DNA from: JABFXX01 sp964419605
GTDB lineage: Bacteria; Myxococcota_A; Polyangia; Haliangiales; Haliangiaceae
Reading direction: 5' to 3'
Length of the DNA: 64,000 nucleotides
Assembly (NCBI GenBank): GCA_964419605.1
Contig: CAYQQM010000011.1
Coordinates: 17,505 to 81,504, forward strand
Below the pieces are notes generated by a model, which worked only from the letters and a program-made list of their open reading frames with translations, was not told where the DNA came from and did not search any database. Shown in pieces: positions 27,671 to 37,488 of the stretch (its first letter is position 1; each line of letters starts with the position of its first letter). A program made the translations under genes and the position numbers.

Positions 27671-27695
27671 GTAGGCGCCTCTGACGACGCCGTAG

Positions 27696-27731
27696 CCGCC
27701 TCTGCACGAGCAACTGGTCGTGTAGAGGCGG
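27696..27731. terminator. Hairpin terminator between convergent genes
   Basis: CCGCCTCTGCACGA (27696-27709) pairs with TCGTGTAGAGGCGG (27718-27731) with one G-T wobble, followed on the plus strand by a short TTTT. It sits between the convergent lipoprotein and dehydrogenase genes and may serve both. Confidence 0.65.
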
Positions 27732-27785
27732 TGGTGTTTTCGGATGGTGTCCCGTACCCCGACGAATAGGGAAGGGAGCCTGATT

Positions 27786-28949
27786 TCAGGATTGCCGCTT
27801 GGTGGTCGAGTCCAGTTGCGAGTCGACCTCGTCGCGGATCGCAGCGGCGACCGCGGAGCGGGAGGACGATCCGCCCAGATCGGCGGTGAGTGGGTGTCCT
27901 CGCTTCACGAGCGCTGCGATCACCGCTGCAATTGTACGTGAGCAGGAGGAGAGTCGCTCGTCTTCGAATCGCGCCCCGAGCCAAGCGAGGGCTTCGCTCG
28001 TGGCGAGGTACATCGCCATCGGATTGGCTAAATCTTTGCCTGCCAGGGGCGGTGCGGAGCCGTGGATCGGTTCGAACATTGCGTGGTCGTCTCCGACGTT
28101 GCAGCCGACCGCCATGCCCATGCCGCCTTGCATAATCGACGCGAGGTCCGTCAGAATGTCGCCGAACATATTCGTGGTCACGCACACGTCGTAGCGCTGG
28201 GGTTGGGTCAGTACCTGCATGGCAAAGGCATCGACGATCGCGACGTCGGGTTCCACGTCCGGGAATTGCCGCGCAACCTCGTGAAACACGTCGAGAAATA
28301 GGCGGCACCCATGTAGGACGTTGTGTTTGACGATACAGGTGACACGTTTTTTTGCATCGCTAGGCGCGCCCTTGGCGCGAGACCGCGACAACTCGAATGC
28401 GCGCCGGATCACGCGCTCCGAGGCGCGCCGGGTGATTACCCGAATGTCGGTAGCTCGCTCATCGCAGCGTTCGCCGAGCCCGGAGTACAGACCCTCGGTG
28501 TTCTCGCGCACGAACACCATATCGACCTCGGTGGACTGCCACACCGTGGCGAAATTTCCGCCGATGCGGTGCTGCGTGCCTGGCAAACAGCGGACCGGCC
28601 GGATGTTTGCGTACAGGTCCAGTTCCATTCGGTTGCCGATGACGGCCGAATACCCGGCCATCTTTCCGTTGGCCATCGTTACCGGCTTGCCGTCAGCACC
28701 GTTCCACCCAACGGCTCCGAGCAAGATCGCATCCGCCGCGCGGCAGCGATCCGGTGCGTCCTCGGGCCAGTCGCGTTCGCCGTTTTTGAGAAAGAATCGG
28801 CCGCCGCAAGGGATTTCATCGATCGCAAAGCGAACGCCGATCGCCCCGCCGAGGCGTTCGAGCAACGCACGTGCTTCCGCCGCGACTTCGACGCCGATGC
28901 CGTCGCCCGGTAACACGGCCACGTGGTAGGTTGACTTCGCGGTGCTCAT
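27786..28949 (-). CDS. Isocitrate/isopropylmalate dehydrogenase family enzyme
   Basis: 387 aa beta-decarboxylating dehydrogenase. It shows VLPGDGIGVEV (about 12), LYANIRPVR with the substrate-binding arginines, FVRENTEGLYSG, the catalytic Lys in CIVKHNVLHG, and FGDILTDLAS followed by EPIHGSAP. The ENTEGLY loop is more like NAD-isocitrate, homoisocitrate or tartrate dehydrogenases than typical LeuB (which usually has RELTG), so I do not assign leuB. The start at 28949 is preferred over 28970. No leucine-pathway genes are adjacent. Confidence 0.85.
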   Translation of the reverse strand: MSTAKSTYHVAVLPGDGIGVEVAAEARALLERLGGAIGVRFAIDEIPCGGRFFLKNGERDWPEDAPDRCRAADAILLGAVGWNGADGKPVTMANGKMAGYSAVIGNRMELDLYANIRPVRCLPGTQHRIGGNFATVWQSTEVDMVFVRENTEGLYSGLGERCDERATDIRVITRRASERVIRRAFELSRSRAKGAPSDAKKRVTCIVKHNVLHGCRLFLDVFHEVARQFPDVEPDVAIVDAFAMQVLTQPQRYDVCVTTNMFGDILTDLASIMQGGMGMAVGCNVGDDHAMFEPIHGSAPPLAGKDLANPMAMYLATSEALAWLGARFEDERLSSCSRTIAAVIAALVKRGHPLTADLGGSSSRSAVAAAIRDEVDSQLDSTTKRQS

Positions 28950-29076
28950 CGCCCCGGGGCAGCCTACCATTCATGCCGCCCCACGGATCTAGCAGGTAGT
29001 TCGGTTGTTTTTCGACGTTGCAATCGGGTAGAAACCTACCGGCGCGCAAGCGGATTTCGCGCCACGAGAGGTTGTC

Positions 29077-30690
29077 ATGGCGCAGCAAACCAAGTTCGTG
29101 TTTGTGACCGGGGGCGTCGTGTCGTCGCTCGGCAAGGGCATGGTCTCAGCGTCCATCGGCGCGCTCATGGAGAATCGCGGTCTCAAGGTCGCGAATATGA
29201 AGCTGGATCCGTACATCAACGTCGATCCAGGGACGATGAACCCGACCCAGCACGGGGAAGTATTTGTGACCGATGACGGAGCGGAGACCGACCTCGATCT
29301 CGGCCACTACGAGCGGTTTGTGTCTACGAGAATGTCGCGGCTCAACAACATCACGACCGGTCAGGTGTATTCGAGCGTCATCGGCAAAGAGCGGCGCGGT
29401 GAATATTTGGGCTCCACGGTTCAGGTAATTCCGCACATCACCGACGAGATCAAGAGTCGAATCCAGCGCTGTGCGGAGGGGCTCGACGTACTCGTTGTGG
29501 AGGTTGGCGGGACCGTCGGCGACATCGAATCGCTACCGTTCCTCGAGGCGGTGCGCCAATTGCGCATCGAACTCGGCGCCCAGAACTCCGTGAGCGTCCA
29601 CCTAACGCTGGTGCCGCATATTCGCGCAGCGGGGGAGTTCAAGACCAAGCCAACGCAGCACTCGGTGCAAAAGCTGCGAGAAATCGGCATCCAGTGCGAC
29701 GTACTGGTGGTGCGCTGCGAGCAGAAGCTGGCCGAGGAGCCGCTCAAGAAGATGGCGATGTTCTGTTCCGTGGCCCCCGACGCGGTATTTCAGTCGATCG
29801 ACGTCGACACCGTGTATCGGTTGCCGCTGATGCTAGCCCAGCAAGGGCTGGATCAGAAGTTGGCCGCGCTGCTCAACATCTGGTCGAGGGCTTCGCGGCT
29901 CGACGCATGGGAGAGAGTGGTTGCACGCATTACCGAGCCGAAGCGCAAGGTGACCGTTGCGTTTGTAGGTAAGTACGTTCAACTGGTCGAAAGCTACAAG
30001 AGCCTTAACGAAGCTCTGCTGCACGGGGGAATCGCGAACGACTGTCAGGTCGAAATCCGCCACCTTGACAGCGAGGTGTTCGAAAGCGGCGATGGTTCGG
30101 CACTCGGCTCGTACGATGGAATTCTGGTGGCTCCCGGGTTCGGGGCCCGCGGGACCGAGGGGAAGATCGCAGCCGTACGGTATGCGCGCGAACACCGCGT
30201 TCCGTACTTCGGCATTTGCCTCGGGATGCAAATGGCGTGCATCGAATTTGCTCGCAATGTGTGCGGTCTCCAGCGAGCCAATTCGACGGAGATCGATCCG
30301 AGCACGCCGCACCCAGTCGTCGATCTCATGCCAGATCAGCGGGGCGTGACCGACAAGGGGGCGACCATGCGTCTGGGGGCCTATCCCTGCGTATTAACCC
30401 CGGGGACCAAGGCCCATGCTGCGTATGGCGCAGCCGAGATCAGCGAACGTCACCGCCACCGCTGGGAGGTGAATAACAACTACCGCGACGCATTGGAGCG
30501 ACACGGCATGGTGCTGACTGGATTGTCCCCGGATGGCCGGTTGGTCGAAATGATCGAACTGCCTAACCATCCGTATTTCGTCGCCTGCCAGTTTCACCCG
30601 GAGTTCAAGTCCCGCCCGAGCGACCCCCATCCGCTGTTCACCCGCTTCATCCGGGCGGCCGTAGAGTTTCAGGCGCAGCGAAATCCGTAA
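29077..30690 (+). CDS. pyrG: CTP synthase
   Basis: It makes CTP from UTP, ATP and glutamine. The 537-aa protein has the amidoligase domain (VTGGVVSSLGKGMVSASIG, then KLDPYINVDPGTMNP) and a C-terminal class I glutaminase with the nucleophile Cys in YFGICLGMQMACIEF and the His-Glu pair in QFHPEFKS. The length is normal. It is a single gene, divergent from the dehydrogenase gene by 127 bp and followed 169 bp later by rpoN. Confidence 0.97.
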   Translation: MAQQTKFVFVTGGVVSSLGKGMVSASIGALMENRGLKVANMKLDPYINVDPGTMNPTQHGEVFVTDDGAETDLDLGHYERFVSTRMSRLNNITTGQVYSSVIGKERRGEYLGSTVQVIPHITDEIKSRIQRCAEGLDVLVVEVGGTVGDIESLPFLEAVRQLRIELGAQNSVSVHLTLVPHIRAAGEFKTKPTQHSVQKLREIGIQCDVLVVRCEQKLAEEPLKKMAMFCSVAPDAVFQSIDVDTVYRLPLMLAQQGLDQKLAALLNIWSRASRLDAWERVVARITEPKRKVTVAFVGKYVQLVESYKSLNEALLHGGIANDCQVEIRHLDSEVFESGDGSALGSYDGILVAPGFGARGTEGKIAAVRYAREHRVPYFGICLGMQMACIEFARNVCGLQRANSTEIDPSTPHPVVDLMPDQRGVTDKGATMRLGAYPCVLTPGTKAHAAYGAAEISERHRHRWEVNNNYRDALERHGMVLTGLSPDGRLVEMIELPNHPYFVACQFHPEFKSRPSDPHPLFTRFIRAAVEFQAQRNP

Positions 30691-30859
30691 TATTGGCGCC
30701 CAGGTCGGGGGCCAGCCGTTGCAGGCAAGACCCGGGCCATCCGACGCGATTCGCCTCTTTACAAGCTACTGCTTTGGGCGTAGGCTTACATTCAAGCATC
30801 GTACCAGGTACAACTGAGCGATGTTCACGTTTGTAACTAACTGGAAGTAAGGAGAAATC

Positions 30860-32356
30860 ATGGCGATGGAGATGCGGCAGGAATTGAAGCTCTCCCAGCA
30901 GCTGGTGATGACTCCCCAGTTGCAGCAAGCGATCCGTTTGCTGCAGCTGTCTCGCATGGAATTGGCAGATCTCGTGCATGAGGAGATGCTTGAGAACCCG
31001 ATTCTTGACGATGAAATGGACCTGGAAAACGAGCGAAGCGGCGCTCTAGACGTGCTCGGATCCCAGGAACAGGCGGATCACCAGATGGAGAGCCAGGGCC
31101 TGTCCACAGAGACCCCGCTACCCGACTCGGTTGTCGACGGGGTTGCTCAGACGGAGATCAAGGGCGACGCGACGGCAATAGCTGAAATTGATTGGGAAAA
31201 TTACTTAGATAACTACTCGATGGGGCCGCCGATGCCGGCGTTCCGCGGCGACAGCGAGGAGATGCCATCGCTGGAAGCCACGCTCACCAAGCCGCCGAGT
31301 CTGCACGACCACCTGGCGTGGCAGCTCAAGATGGCTGACCTGCGACCGGAGCAGCTCGAAATCGGCATGGCCATTTTGGGAAACATCGATGCGGACGGAT
31401 ACTTCAAGGATCCGCCTATTGAAGAGCTGGCGGCCGATCTGGGGGCAGATCCGGAGGCGTGCGAGGTTGTGCTCGAGAAGATTCAATCCTTTGACCCGAC
31501 GGGAGTGGGGGCGCGGTCACTCGCAGAATGCATGTTGATTCAGTGCATCGCGGCGGAACAAGACGACGACCTGTGCGTCAAAATGATCAAAAGCCACCTC
31601 GGCAACCTGGAAAAGAAGAACTATCAGGCGATCGCGAAGGACCTAAAGCAACCGCTTGAGGAGATCTACGAAGCTGCCAAAGTGATCATGGAGTTCGATC
31701 CTCGTCCAGGGCGACAGTACTCCTCTGACGAACCGCACTACGTTACTCCCGATGTTTACATTCACAAAGTTGGTGACAAGTATTTCGTCGTCCCAAACGA
31801 TGATGGGCTGCCGAAGCTGAAAATCTCTGGTTTTTACAAGAACGCGATGGGCTCGGGGGCAGCTGGCAAAGACTACGTGCAGGACAAGCTGCGTTCTGCG
31901 CAGTGGCTCATCAAGTCGATCCAGCAGCGGCAGCGCACGATCGTCAGGGTCGCCGAATCGATTCTGAAGTTTCAGCGGGAGTTCTTCGACAAGGGCATCG
32001 CTCACCTAAAGCCGCTGATCTTGCGCGATGTCGCCGACGACATCGGCATGCACGAATCGACTGTTTCGCGGGTGACGACGTCGAAATACGTCCACACGCC
32101 CCAGGGAATCTTTGAACTGAAGTTTTTCTTCAATAGCAGTATCGCGCGCACGAACGGTGAGGACCTTGCGTCGCAGGCTGTCAAGTCGAAGATTAAGGAA
32201 CTGGTATCGGGCGAGGACGTCAAGCACCCCCACTCCGATCAGAAGATCGTCGAGTTGCTGAAAAAGAGCGGGATCGACATTGCGAGGCGAACGGTAGCGA
32301 AGTACCGAGAGCAACTCGGCATTCTCTCGAGCTCGAAGCGCAAGCAGGTATTTTGA
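30860..32356 (+). CDS. rpoN: RNA polymerase sigma-54 factor
   Basis: 498 aa. Region I (MEMRQELKLSQQLVMTPQLQ) binds activators. An acidic region II follows, then the core-binding and HTH domains (DIGMHESTVSRVTTSKYV), and at the C-terminus the RpoN box ARRTVAKYRE that reads the -24 element. GGAG is 7 nt upstream of the ATG. It heads the classical rpoN-hpf-ptsN-hprK-rapZ-ptsH-ptsI cluster linking nitrogen/carbon status to transcription. Confidence 0.97.
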   Translation: MAMEMRQELKLSQQLVMTPQLQQAIRLLQLSRMELADLVHEEMLENPILDDEMDLENERSGALDVLGSQEQADHQMESQGLSTETPLPDSVVDGVAQTEIKGDATAIAEIDWENYLDNYSMGPPMPAFRGDSEEMPSLEATLTKPPSLHDHLAWQLKMADLRPEQLEIGMAILGNIDADGYFKDPPIEELAADLGADPEACEVVLEKIQSFDPTGVGARSLAECMLIQCIAAEQDDDLCVKMIKSHLGNLEKKNYQAIAKDLKQPLEEIYEAAKVIMEFDPRPGRQYSSDEPHYVTPDVYIHKVGDKYFVVPNDDGLPKLKISGFYKNAMGSGAAGKDYVQDKLRSAQWLIKSIQQRQRTIVRVAESILKFQREFFDKGIAHLKPLILRDVADDIGMHESTVSRVTTSKYVHTPQGIFELKFFFNSSIARTNGEDLASQAVKSKIKELVSGEDVKHPHSDQKIVELLKKSGIDIARRTVAKYREQLGILSSSKRKQVF

Positions 32357-32447
32357 GCTTTCGGGCTGCGTCGTTTATCCACGCCATTGAAGGTCGATCT
32401 TCCGCGCACGTGCAGTACAATGAGGCTGGAAATACCAGGAGGATTCG

Positions 32448-33053
32448 ATGCAATTCGCGGTGACGTTCCGCCACATGGAACCGACCGATGCCCTGAAAAA
32501 CTACGCACGCGAACGAATGGAAAGGGTTCGCAAGTACTTGCCCGATCCGATCTCCTGTCATGTCGTATTGTCGACGGAGCGACACAACCATCGTATCGAT
32601 GTGACGTTTCAACTTCACAATGGGTTGTCTATCGCGGGACACGAAACGACCGAGAACATGTACAGCTCCATCGATCTCTGTATCGCCAAGATCGAACGGC
32701 AGGTACGCAAATACAAAGGCAAGCTCGAGGGAATGCGCGCTCGGCCACATCACGTGGTTGCGTTGCCATGGTCGCACTCGATCATCGATGAGGCATTTCA
32801 CGACGCCAAGCCTGCCCGCCCGGTGGATGTCAATGGCCACGCCGAAACCCGGCAGCCGGAGTTTCAGGTCGTAAAGACCGAAAAATTTCATGCTCAGCCG
32901 ATGTCGGTTTCAGAGGCATGCGTTCAGCTCAATCTGCTGAATGAACCCTTTCTTGTATTCCGACTTGACAGCGACGGTCACAACGTCGCAGTTGTGTATA
33001 AGCGGCAAGATGGCAGCTACGGACTCATCGAGACACCGTCGCCGACGCCATAA
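32448..33053 (+). CDS. hpf: Ribosome hibernation promoting factor, long form
   Basis: 201 aa, the long HPF type that can form 100S ribosome dimers by itself. The N-terminal ribosome-binding domain begins MQFAVTFRHMEPTDALKNYA, and the C-terminal dimerisation domain has KTEKFHAQPMSVSEACVQL and GLIETPSP. AGGAGGA precedes the ATG, and a -10-like TACAAT lies about 36 nt upstream. It follows rpoN by 91 bp, the standard gene order. Confidence 0.94.
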   Translation: MQFAVTFRHMEPTDALKNYARERMERVRKYLPDPISCHVVLSTERHNHRIDVTFQLHNGLSIAGHETTENMYSSIDLCIAKIERQVRKYKGKLEGMRARPHHVVALPWSHSIIDEAFHDAKPARPVDVNGHAETRQPEFQVVKTEKFHAQPMSVSEACVQLNLLNEPFLVFRLDSDGHNVAVVYKRQDGSYGLIETPSPTP

Positions 33054-33101
33054 AGCGCGGACCCCGTTCGGACGGACCAATGGTAGGATGCTAACGGCGC
33101 C

Positions 33102-33563
33102 ATGAAGATCGTCGACCTGATTAAGCGCGACATGATCATTCCTGCGCTCGGAGCTTCCAGCAAGAAGGCGCTTCTGGAGGAGCTGGCCTCCTACATGGCC
33201 GAACATCATCCGCGCATCGATGGTGCAGCCCTTTCCCGGGTGCTCGTTGAACGCGAATTGCTCGCCTCCACGGCGATTGGGGAAGGAGTCGCGATTCCGC
33301 ATGGCAAGCTCGGTTCGGTAAGCGAGATCGTTGCATGCCTGGGGCGAGTTCCGTCTGGGATCGAGTTCGATTCGATGGACGGCCAACCGACCTACTTGTT
33401 CTTTGTGTTGGTTGCGCCTGAATCGTCGACTGGAGCTCACCTCAAGGCTCTCGCGCGCATTAGCCGCGTTTTTAAGGACGGCAATTTTCGCCGGCGCTTG
33501 CTCGCAGCGCCCAACGCAGAGGCAATGTACAACGTAGTGGCAGAAGAGGACGCAAAGTACTGA
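33102..33563 (+). CDS. ptsN: PTS-Ntr EIIA component
   Basis: 153 aa. The phospho-acceptor His is in VAIPHGKLGSV (about residue 67), within the usual EIIA-Ntr sequence (ASTAIGEGVAIPHG). It receives phosphate from HPr and regulates rather than transporting sugar. TAGGAT, a good -10, lies 12 nt upstream of the ATG, so the gene may have its own promoter inside the cluster. Confidence 0.93.
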   Translation: MKIVDLIKRDMIIPALGASSKKALLEELASYMAEHHPRIDGAALSRVLVERELLASTAIGEGVAIPHGKLGSVSEIVACLGRVPSGIEFDSMDGQPTYLFFVLVAPESSTGAHLKALARISRVFKDGNFRRRLLAAPNAEAMYNVVAEEDAKY

Positions 33564-33612
33564 GGCCCCTTATGCAAGCGTTCTCACTGCGCATAGACTG
33601 TCGGGGATCCAG

Positions 33613-34539
33613 GTGGTAGCGATCTCTGAGCTGGTCGAGCGGACGGAGCTGGGCGTCAGTGTAATCGCTGGTCGGGTCGGGCTGACCCGTACCGTGGCTG
33701 TGCCACGGATTCAAAAGCCTGGGCTGGCGCTGACAGGGTGGCCGGAGCAACTGCATCGAGGGCGCGTTCTCGTGCTTGGAGGTACCGAGCTGGATTACCT
33801 TCGAGATCAAGCACTTGCACGCGATCTTGGGATTTCAACGCTGCTGGGCAGCGATCCGGCGTGCATCGTGGTGTGTCGCGGCCTTGTTCCTCCGGTCGAG
33901 CTTGTGACAGCGGCGGAGACCCATGGGGTGCCTCTGCTAGTGTCGGTACTTTCGACGGCGGAGTTTATCGCCTTGGTGACAGCTTGGATGGCAGATCGAC
34001 TTGCTCCGTCCATGCAGCTGCACGGGGTGCTGCTCGATGTCCTTGGTATCGGCGTGCTCATGGTCGGCAAGAGCGGGATCGGGAAGAGCGAGACCGCGCT
34101 GGACCTTGTCGTGCGGGGCCACTGTCTGGTCGCCGACGACACCATTGTCGTACGGCGTCACGGTGCACAGCTGTCTGGAAGAGGTGGCGTTTTGGTTGGG
34201 CACCACATGGAGATTCGAGGCCTTGGCATAATCAACATCAAGGACTTATTTGGAATTTCGTCGGTACGCGAGGCAAAAGTAATCGACCTGGTAGTCGAGC
34301 TGCACGAATGGGACGCGGACGCTGAATACGATCGCATCGGGGTTGAAGATGTGGTCGAGCGACTGTTGGACGTGGCGATTCCCAAGCTGCGGCTTCCCGT
34401 TCGGCCTGGCCGCAACATCGCGACACTCATCGAAGTTGCGGTTCGCAACCAACTACTCAAGGCGCAAGGCATTCATTCGGCACGCGCGTTTCGCGATCGA
34501 CTGCATCGGGCACTACTTCAAGGGGCCACGGACGGCTGA
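33613..34539 (+). CDS. hprK: HPr kinase/phosphorylase
   Basis: 308 aa. The P-loop GKSGIGKSETALDLV (about 152) and the HprK signature EIRGLGIINIKDLFG are both intact. It phosphorylates or dephosphorylates the regulatory Ser of HPr, linking energy state to the PTS. It starts at a GTG. Its stop overlaps rapZ by ATGA-type coupling (base 34539 shared). Confidence 0.95.
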   Translation: MVAISELVERTELGVSVIAGRVGLTRTVAVPRIQKPGLALTGWPEQLHRGRVLVLGGTELDYLRDQALARDLGISTLLGSDPACIVVCRGLVPPVELVTAAETHGVPLLVSVLSTAEFIALVTAWMADRLAPSMQLHGVLLDVLGIGVLMVGKSGIGKSETALDLVVRGHCLVADDTIVVRRHGAQLSGRGGVLVGHHMEIRGLGIINIKDLFGISSVREAKVIDLVVELHEWDADAEYDRIGVEDVVERLLDVAIPKLRLPVRPGRNIATLIEVAVRNQLLKAQGIHSARAFRDRLHRALLQGATDG

Positions 34540-35405
34540 TGCAGATCGTGATTGTCACCGGGCTGTCCGGAGCGGGGAAGTCAACCGCGCTGCGGGCTTT
34601 GGAAGACATCGAATACACCTGCGTCGACAACATCCCCATTCCACTGGTCACCCAGATGGTTGATCACATTGCACGGGAGGCCGATTTCGACAAACTCGCG
34701 ATTGCGATCGACGCGCGGCAGCGCAGGAACCTTCCAGCATGGCACAGCACCCTGTCTGAGTTGCGGGTAGCGGGTCATCGCCTCGAAGTGATGTTTCTCG
34801 ACGCGTCAGATGAGGCGTTGTTGCGGCGATTTTCTGAAACGAGGCGGCGACATCCTCTGTCGGGAGATGATTTGGTCGAAGGCGTGCGCAGAGATCGCGA
34901 GGTGATGGCGGACATGCGCGACGGCGCGGCGCTGGTCGATACCACGAGCCTCAATGTTCATCAGCTAAAGGCGATCATTCAAGATCGATACGGCGGCACG
35001 GGTAAGCTTGCGGTCACACTTGTGTCGTTCGGGTTCAAGCACGGGTTACCCCTCGACTTCAATCTGGTGTTTGACGTTCGGTTTCTGCCGAATCCGTATT
35101 TTGATCCAAAGCTAGCGCATCTCGACGGATGCCATCCCGACGTTGCGCGATTCGTGCTTGGAGCGGAGCCCCACGGAACTAACGAAGGCGCCGCGTTGGT
35201 TCAACACATCGAAGAGCTGCTTGGATTTGCGCTGCCGCAGTTTCAGCGCGAGGGTAAGCTATACGTCACCGTATGTATTGGGTGTACCGGGGGATACCAC
35301 CGGTCGGTCGCTGTGGTCGAAGAGCTGCGTCGGCGCCTGGCTTCGAGGTGGGATATCCTCGTGCGACATCGCGATTTGGCTCGCAGCGAAAAGGTGGCGA
35401 GGTAG
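34539..35405 (+). CDS. rapZ: RapZ RNase adaptor/nucleotide-binding protein
   Basis: 288 aa. It has a Walker A GLSGAGKSTAL near the N-terminus, YTCVDNIPIPL, and the C-terminal GCTGGYHRSVAVVEEL signature. In enterobacteria RapZ binds glucosamine-6-phosphate and directs sRNA decay; here its conserved place in the PTS-Ntr cluster suggests a related signalling role. It is one base overlapped with hprK and lies 4 bp before ptsH. Confidence 0.93.
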   Translation: MQIVIVTGLSGAGKSTALRALEDIEYTCVDNIPIPLVTQMVDHIAREADFDKLAIAIDARQRRNLPAWHSTLSELRVAGHRLEVMFLDASDEALLRRFSETRRRHPLSGDDLVEGVRRDREVMADMRDGAALVDTTSLNVHQLKAIIQDRYGGTGKLAVTLVSFGFKHGLPLDFNLVFDVRFLPNPYFDPKLAHLDGCHPDVARFVLGAEPHGTNEGAALVQHIEELLGFALPQFQREGKLYVTVCIGCTGGYHRSVAVVEELRRRLASRWDILVRHRDLARSEKVAR

Positions 35406-35409
35406 CGCC

Positions 35410-35688
35410 ATGGCAGAAGTCGCCGAGCAGACCGTAACGATCAAGAACGATCTCGGCCTTCACGCACGGGCCGCAACCAAGTTGGTTCAACTTGCGGCTA
35501 AGTATCCCTGCGACGTCACGGTCGCGAAGGATGGGCTCGAGGTCAACGGTAAGAGCATTCTCAACCTGTTTACCCTTGTGGCGAGCAAGGGCTCTGTCGT
35601 GACGGTTCGCGCCAAGGGGGCCCGAGCTGCCGAATGCGTGGCAGCAATCGTTGCGCTCATCGACGAAAAATTCGGCGAGGGTCGATGA
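35410..35688 (+). CDS. ptsH: HPr phosphocarrier protein
   Basis: 92 aa. The active-site His is in LGLHARAATKLVQ, and the regulatory Ser target of HprK is in VNGKSILNLFTLVAS. Both sites are intact, fitting the presence of hprK in the operon. The ATG at 35410 follows rapZ by 4 bp. The stop overlaps ptsI by ATGA. The mannose-type EIIA gene often found just before ptsH in related bacteria is absent here. Confidence 0.95.
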   Translation: MAEVAEQTVTIKNDLGLHARAATKLVQLAAKYPCDVTVAKDGLEVNGKSILNLFTLVASKGSVVTVRAKGARAAECVAAIVALIDEKFGEGR

Positions 35689-37481
35689 CGGCAGAGCCTC
35701 GGCCAGAAGTTCGGCGGGTGGGGCTTGGGGTTTCGGCTGGAATAGCGTTTGGGCGTGCGTATCTGATCGGTCGCGATACTCTGAAAGCGCCCCGCCACCA
35801 CATCGAAGCGGACGATATCGATACGGAAGTCGCCCGACTCTATAAAGCGATTGCAGCGAGTGACAAACAACTTGCCAGGATCAAAGACAAGCTCAAGTCG
35901 GAGAATGAAAGCGACTATCACATCATCAGCGCCCACCAGATGATGCTCCATGATGAGCATTTCGTGGGCGCGGCTGTGGAGTACATTCGCGACGACAAAC
36001 TCAATGCGGAGTGGGGGCTGCGCAAGGCGGTCGACGACATAAGCGCGGTGTTCGATAACATCGAAGATGCGTACCTGCGCGAGCGCAAAAGCGACGTGGA
36101 GTTCGTTTTTGAGCGCGTGCTGCGCAACTTGCTTGGTCGAATTACTGGGCCGCTGGCGCCCCCGTCCGACGCGGTGGTCGTGGCGTACGATCTGTCACCT
36201 GCGGATACCGCGCAACTGCACAAAGCGGCAGTCGCGGGCCTCATCACCGACGCGGGAGGAAAAACTTCGCATACCGCCATCATCGCGCGCGCGCATGAAA
36301 TCCCCTCGGTGGTTGCACTCGAAAACATCACAGAATTGGTTGAGTCCGGCGATTTGCTGCTCATCGACGGCGCTACCGGGGTCGTGATTGTAAACCCATC
36401 GCCAGCAACGGTTGCTGAGTATCGCGATGAGCAACGCCGTCAGCTCGCCGCGGGCATGCACCTCCAGGCAATGCGAGATGTTCCGCCTCGGCTCCGCGAC
36501 AACGTTGATCTCGCCTTACTCGCGAACATCGATGGACCGGACGAACTGGACGACGCACTCGACTATGGCGCCCAAGGGGTTGGGTTGTTTCGCACCGAAT
36601 ACTTGTTCATGGCGGGGAACCTTCCGGATGAGGAACGTCACTATCGGACTGCGGTAGCGGTGCTCGAAAAGCTTCGCGGTAAAACCGCAACGATTCGCAC
36701 CTTTGATCTAGGCGCCGACAAACTCGCAAAATTCATCGAGCAAGCCCATCTCGACGAAGCGAACCCAGCCCTAGGGTTGCGTTCGATTCGTCTATGTCTA
36801 TCGAACCTTGGCAAGGATCTGTTTCGAGCGCAGCTGCGCGGGCTGTTGCGCGCTTCGAGTCACGGCCCGCTCAAGCTGATGTTTCCAATGATTTCGGGTG
36901 TGGCTGAGCTGCGGGCCGTTCGGGCGTTCGTCGACGAGGTGAAAGCGGAACTGCGCGGCGAAGGTGTGCCGTTCGACGAAGGACTGAAACTCGGGATCAT
37001 GATCGAAATGCCGTCGGCCGCACTTGTTGCAGATGTACTTGCGCGGGAGTGCGACTTTTTTTCGATTGGCACCAATGATCTCATTCAATATGCTTTGGCC
37101 GTTGACCGCGTCAACGAGTACGTTTCTTACCTCTATGAGCCGCTGCATCCCTCGGTCATTCGATTGATCGGGATGGTGGTTGCAGGAGCGCGCGCAGCAA
37201 ACATTCCTATCTCGGTGTGCGGAGAAATGGCAGGAGAACCGATGATTGCGTCTGTTCTCGTTGGGCTTGGGATCCGAGAACTGTCGATGAGCGCGGTGTC
37301 GATTCCTGAGGTCAAAGATGCGATTCGCCGCATGACGGTTGCGGAAACCGAGGGCCTCGTCGGCCGCATTCTACCGCTCGCGACTGCCGTTGAAGTTCGT
37401 GCGATCGTTTCCGACTACATGTTTGGAATTGCGGATCCCGTTGCCGAGCACGCTCAGTCCGGTCCTACTCTCAGTTCGTGA
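35685..37481 (+). CDS. ptsI: PTS enzyme I
   Basis: 598 aa PEP-protein phosphotransferase. The phospho-His lies in GGKTSHTAIIARA (about 200), and the PEP-binding domain has GLFRTEYLFM, GTNDLIQYALAVDR and SVCGEMAGEP with the catalytic Cys. The ATG at 35685 overlaps the ptsH stop. It passes phosphate from PEP to HPr and on to PtsN. With no sugar permease in the window, the system looks regulatory. Confidence 0.96.
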   Translation: MTAEPRPEVRRVGLGVSAGIAFGRAYLIGRDTLKAPRHHIEADDIDTEVARLYKAIAASDKQLARIKDKLKSENESDYHIISAHQMMLHDEHFVGAAVEYIRDDKLNAEWGLRKAVDDISAVFDNIEDAYLRERKSDVEFVFERVLRNLLGRITGPLAPPSDAVVVAYDLSPADTAQLHKAAVAGLITDAGGKTSHTAIIARAHEIPSVVALENITELVESGDLLLIDGATGVVIVNPSPATVAEYRDEQRRQLAAGMHLQAMRDVPPRLRDNVDLALLANIDGPDELDDALDYGAQGVGLFRTEYLFMAGNLPDEERHYRTAVAVLEKLRGKTATIRTFDLGADKLAKFIEQAHLDEANPALGLRSIRLCLSNLGKDLFRAQLRGLLRASSHGPLKLMFPMISGVAELRAVRAFVDEVKAELRGEGVPFDEGLKLGIMIEMPSAALVADVLARECDFFSIGTNDLIQYALAVDRVNEYVSYLYEPLHPSVIRLIGMVVAGARAANIPISVCGEMAGEPMIASVLVGLGIRELSMSAVSIPEVKDAIRRMTVAETEGLVGRILPLATAVEVRAIVSDYMFGIADPVAEHAQSGPTLSS

Positions 37482-37488
37482 GCACGCC

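Noticed and set aside
27786..28949. Assignment as leuB
   Set aside because: The ENTEGLY loop and lack of leucine-pathway neighbours leave isocitrate, homoisocitrate or tartrate dehydrogenase equally possible.
37339..37488. Upstream part of the open frame of the peptidase/propeller/barrel gene
   Set aside because: It overlaps the conserved C-terminal end of ptsI and adds no signal-peptide-like sequence; the GTG at 37489 is more plausible.
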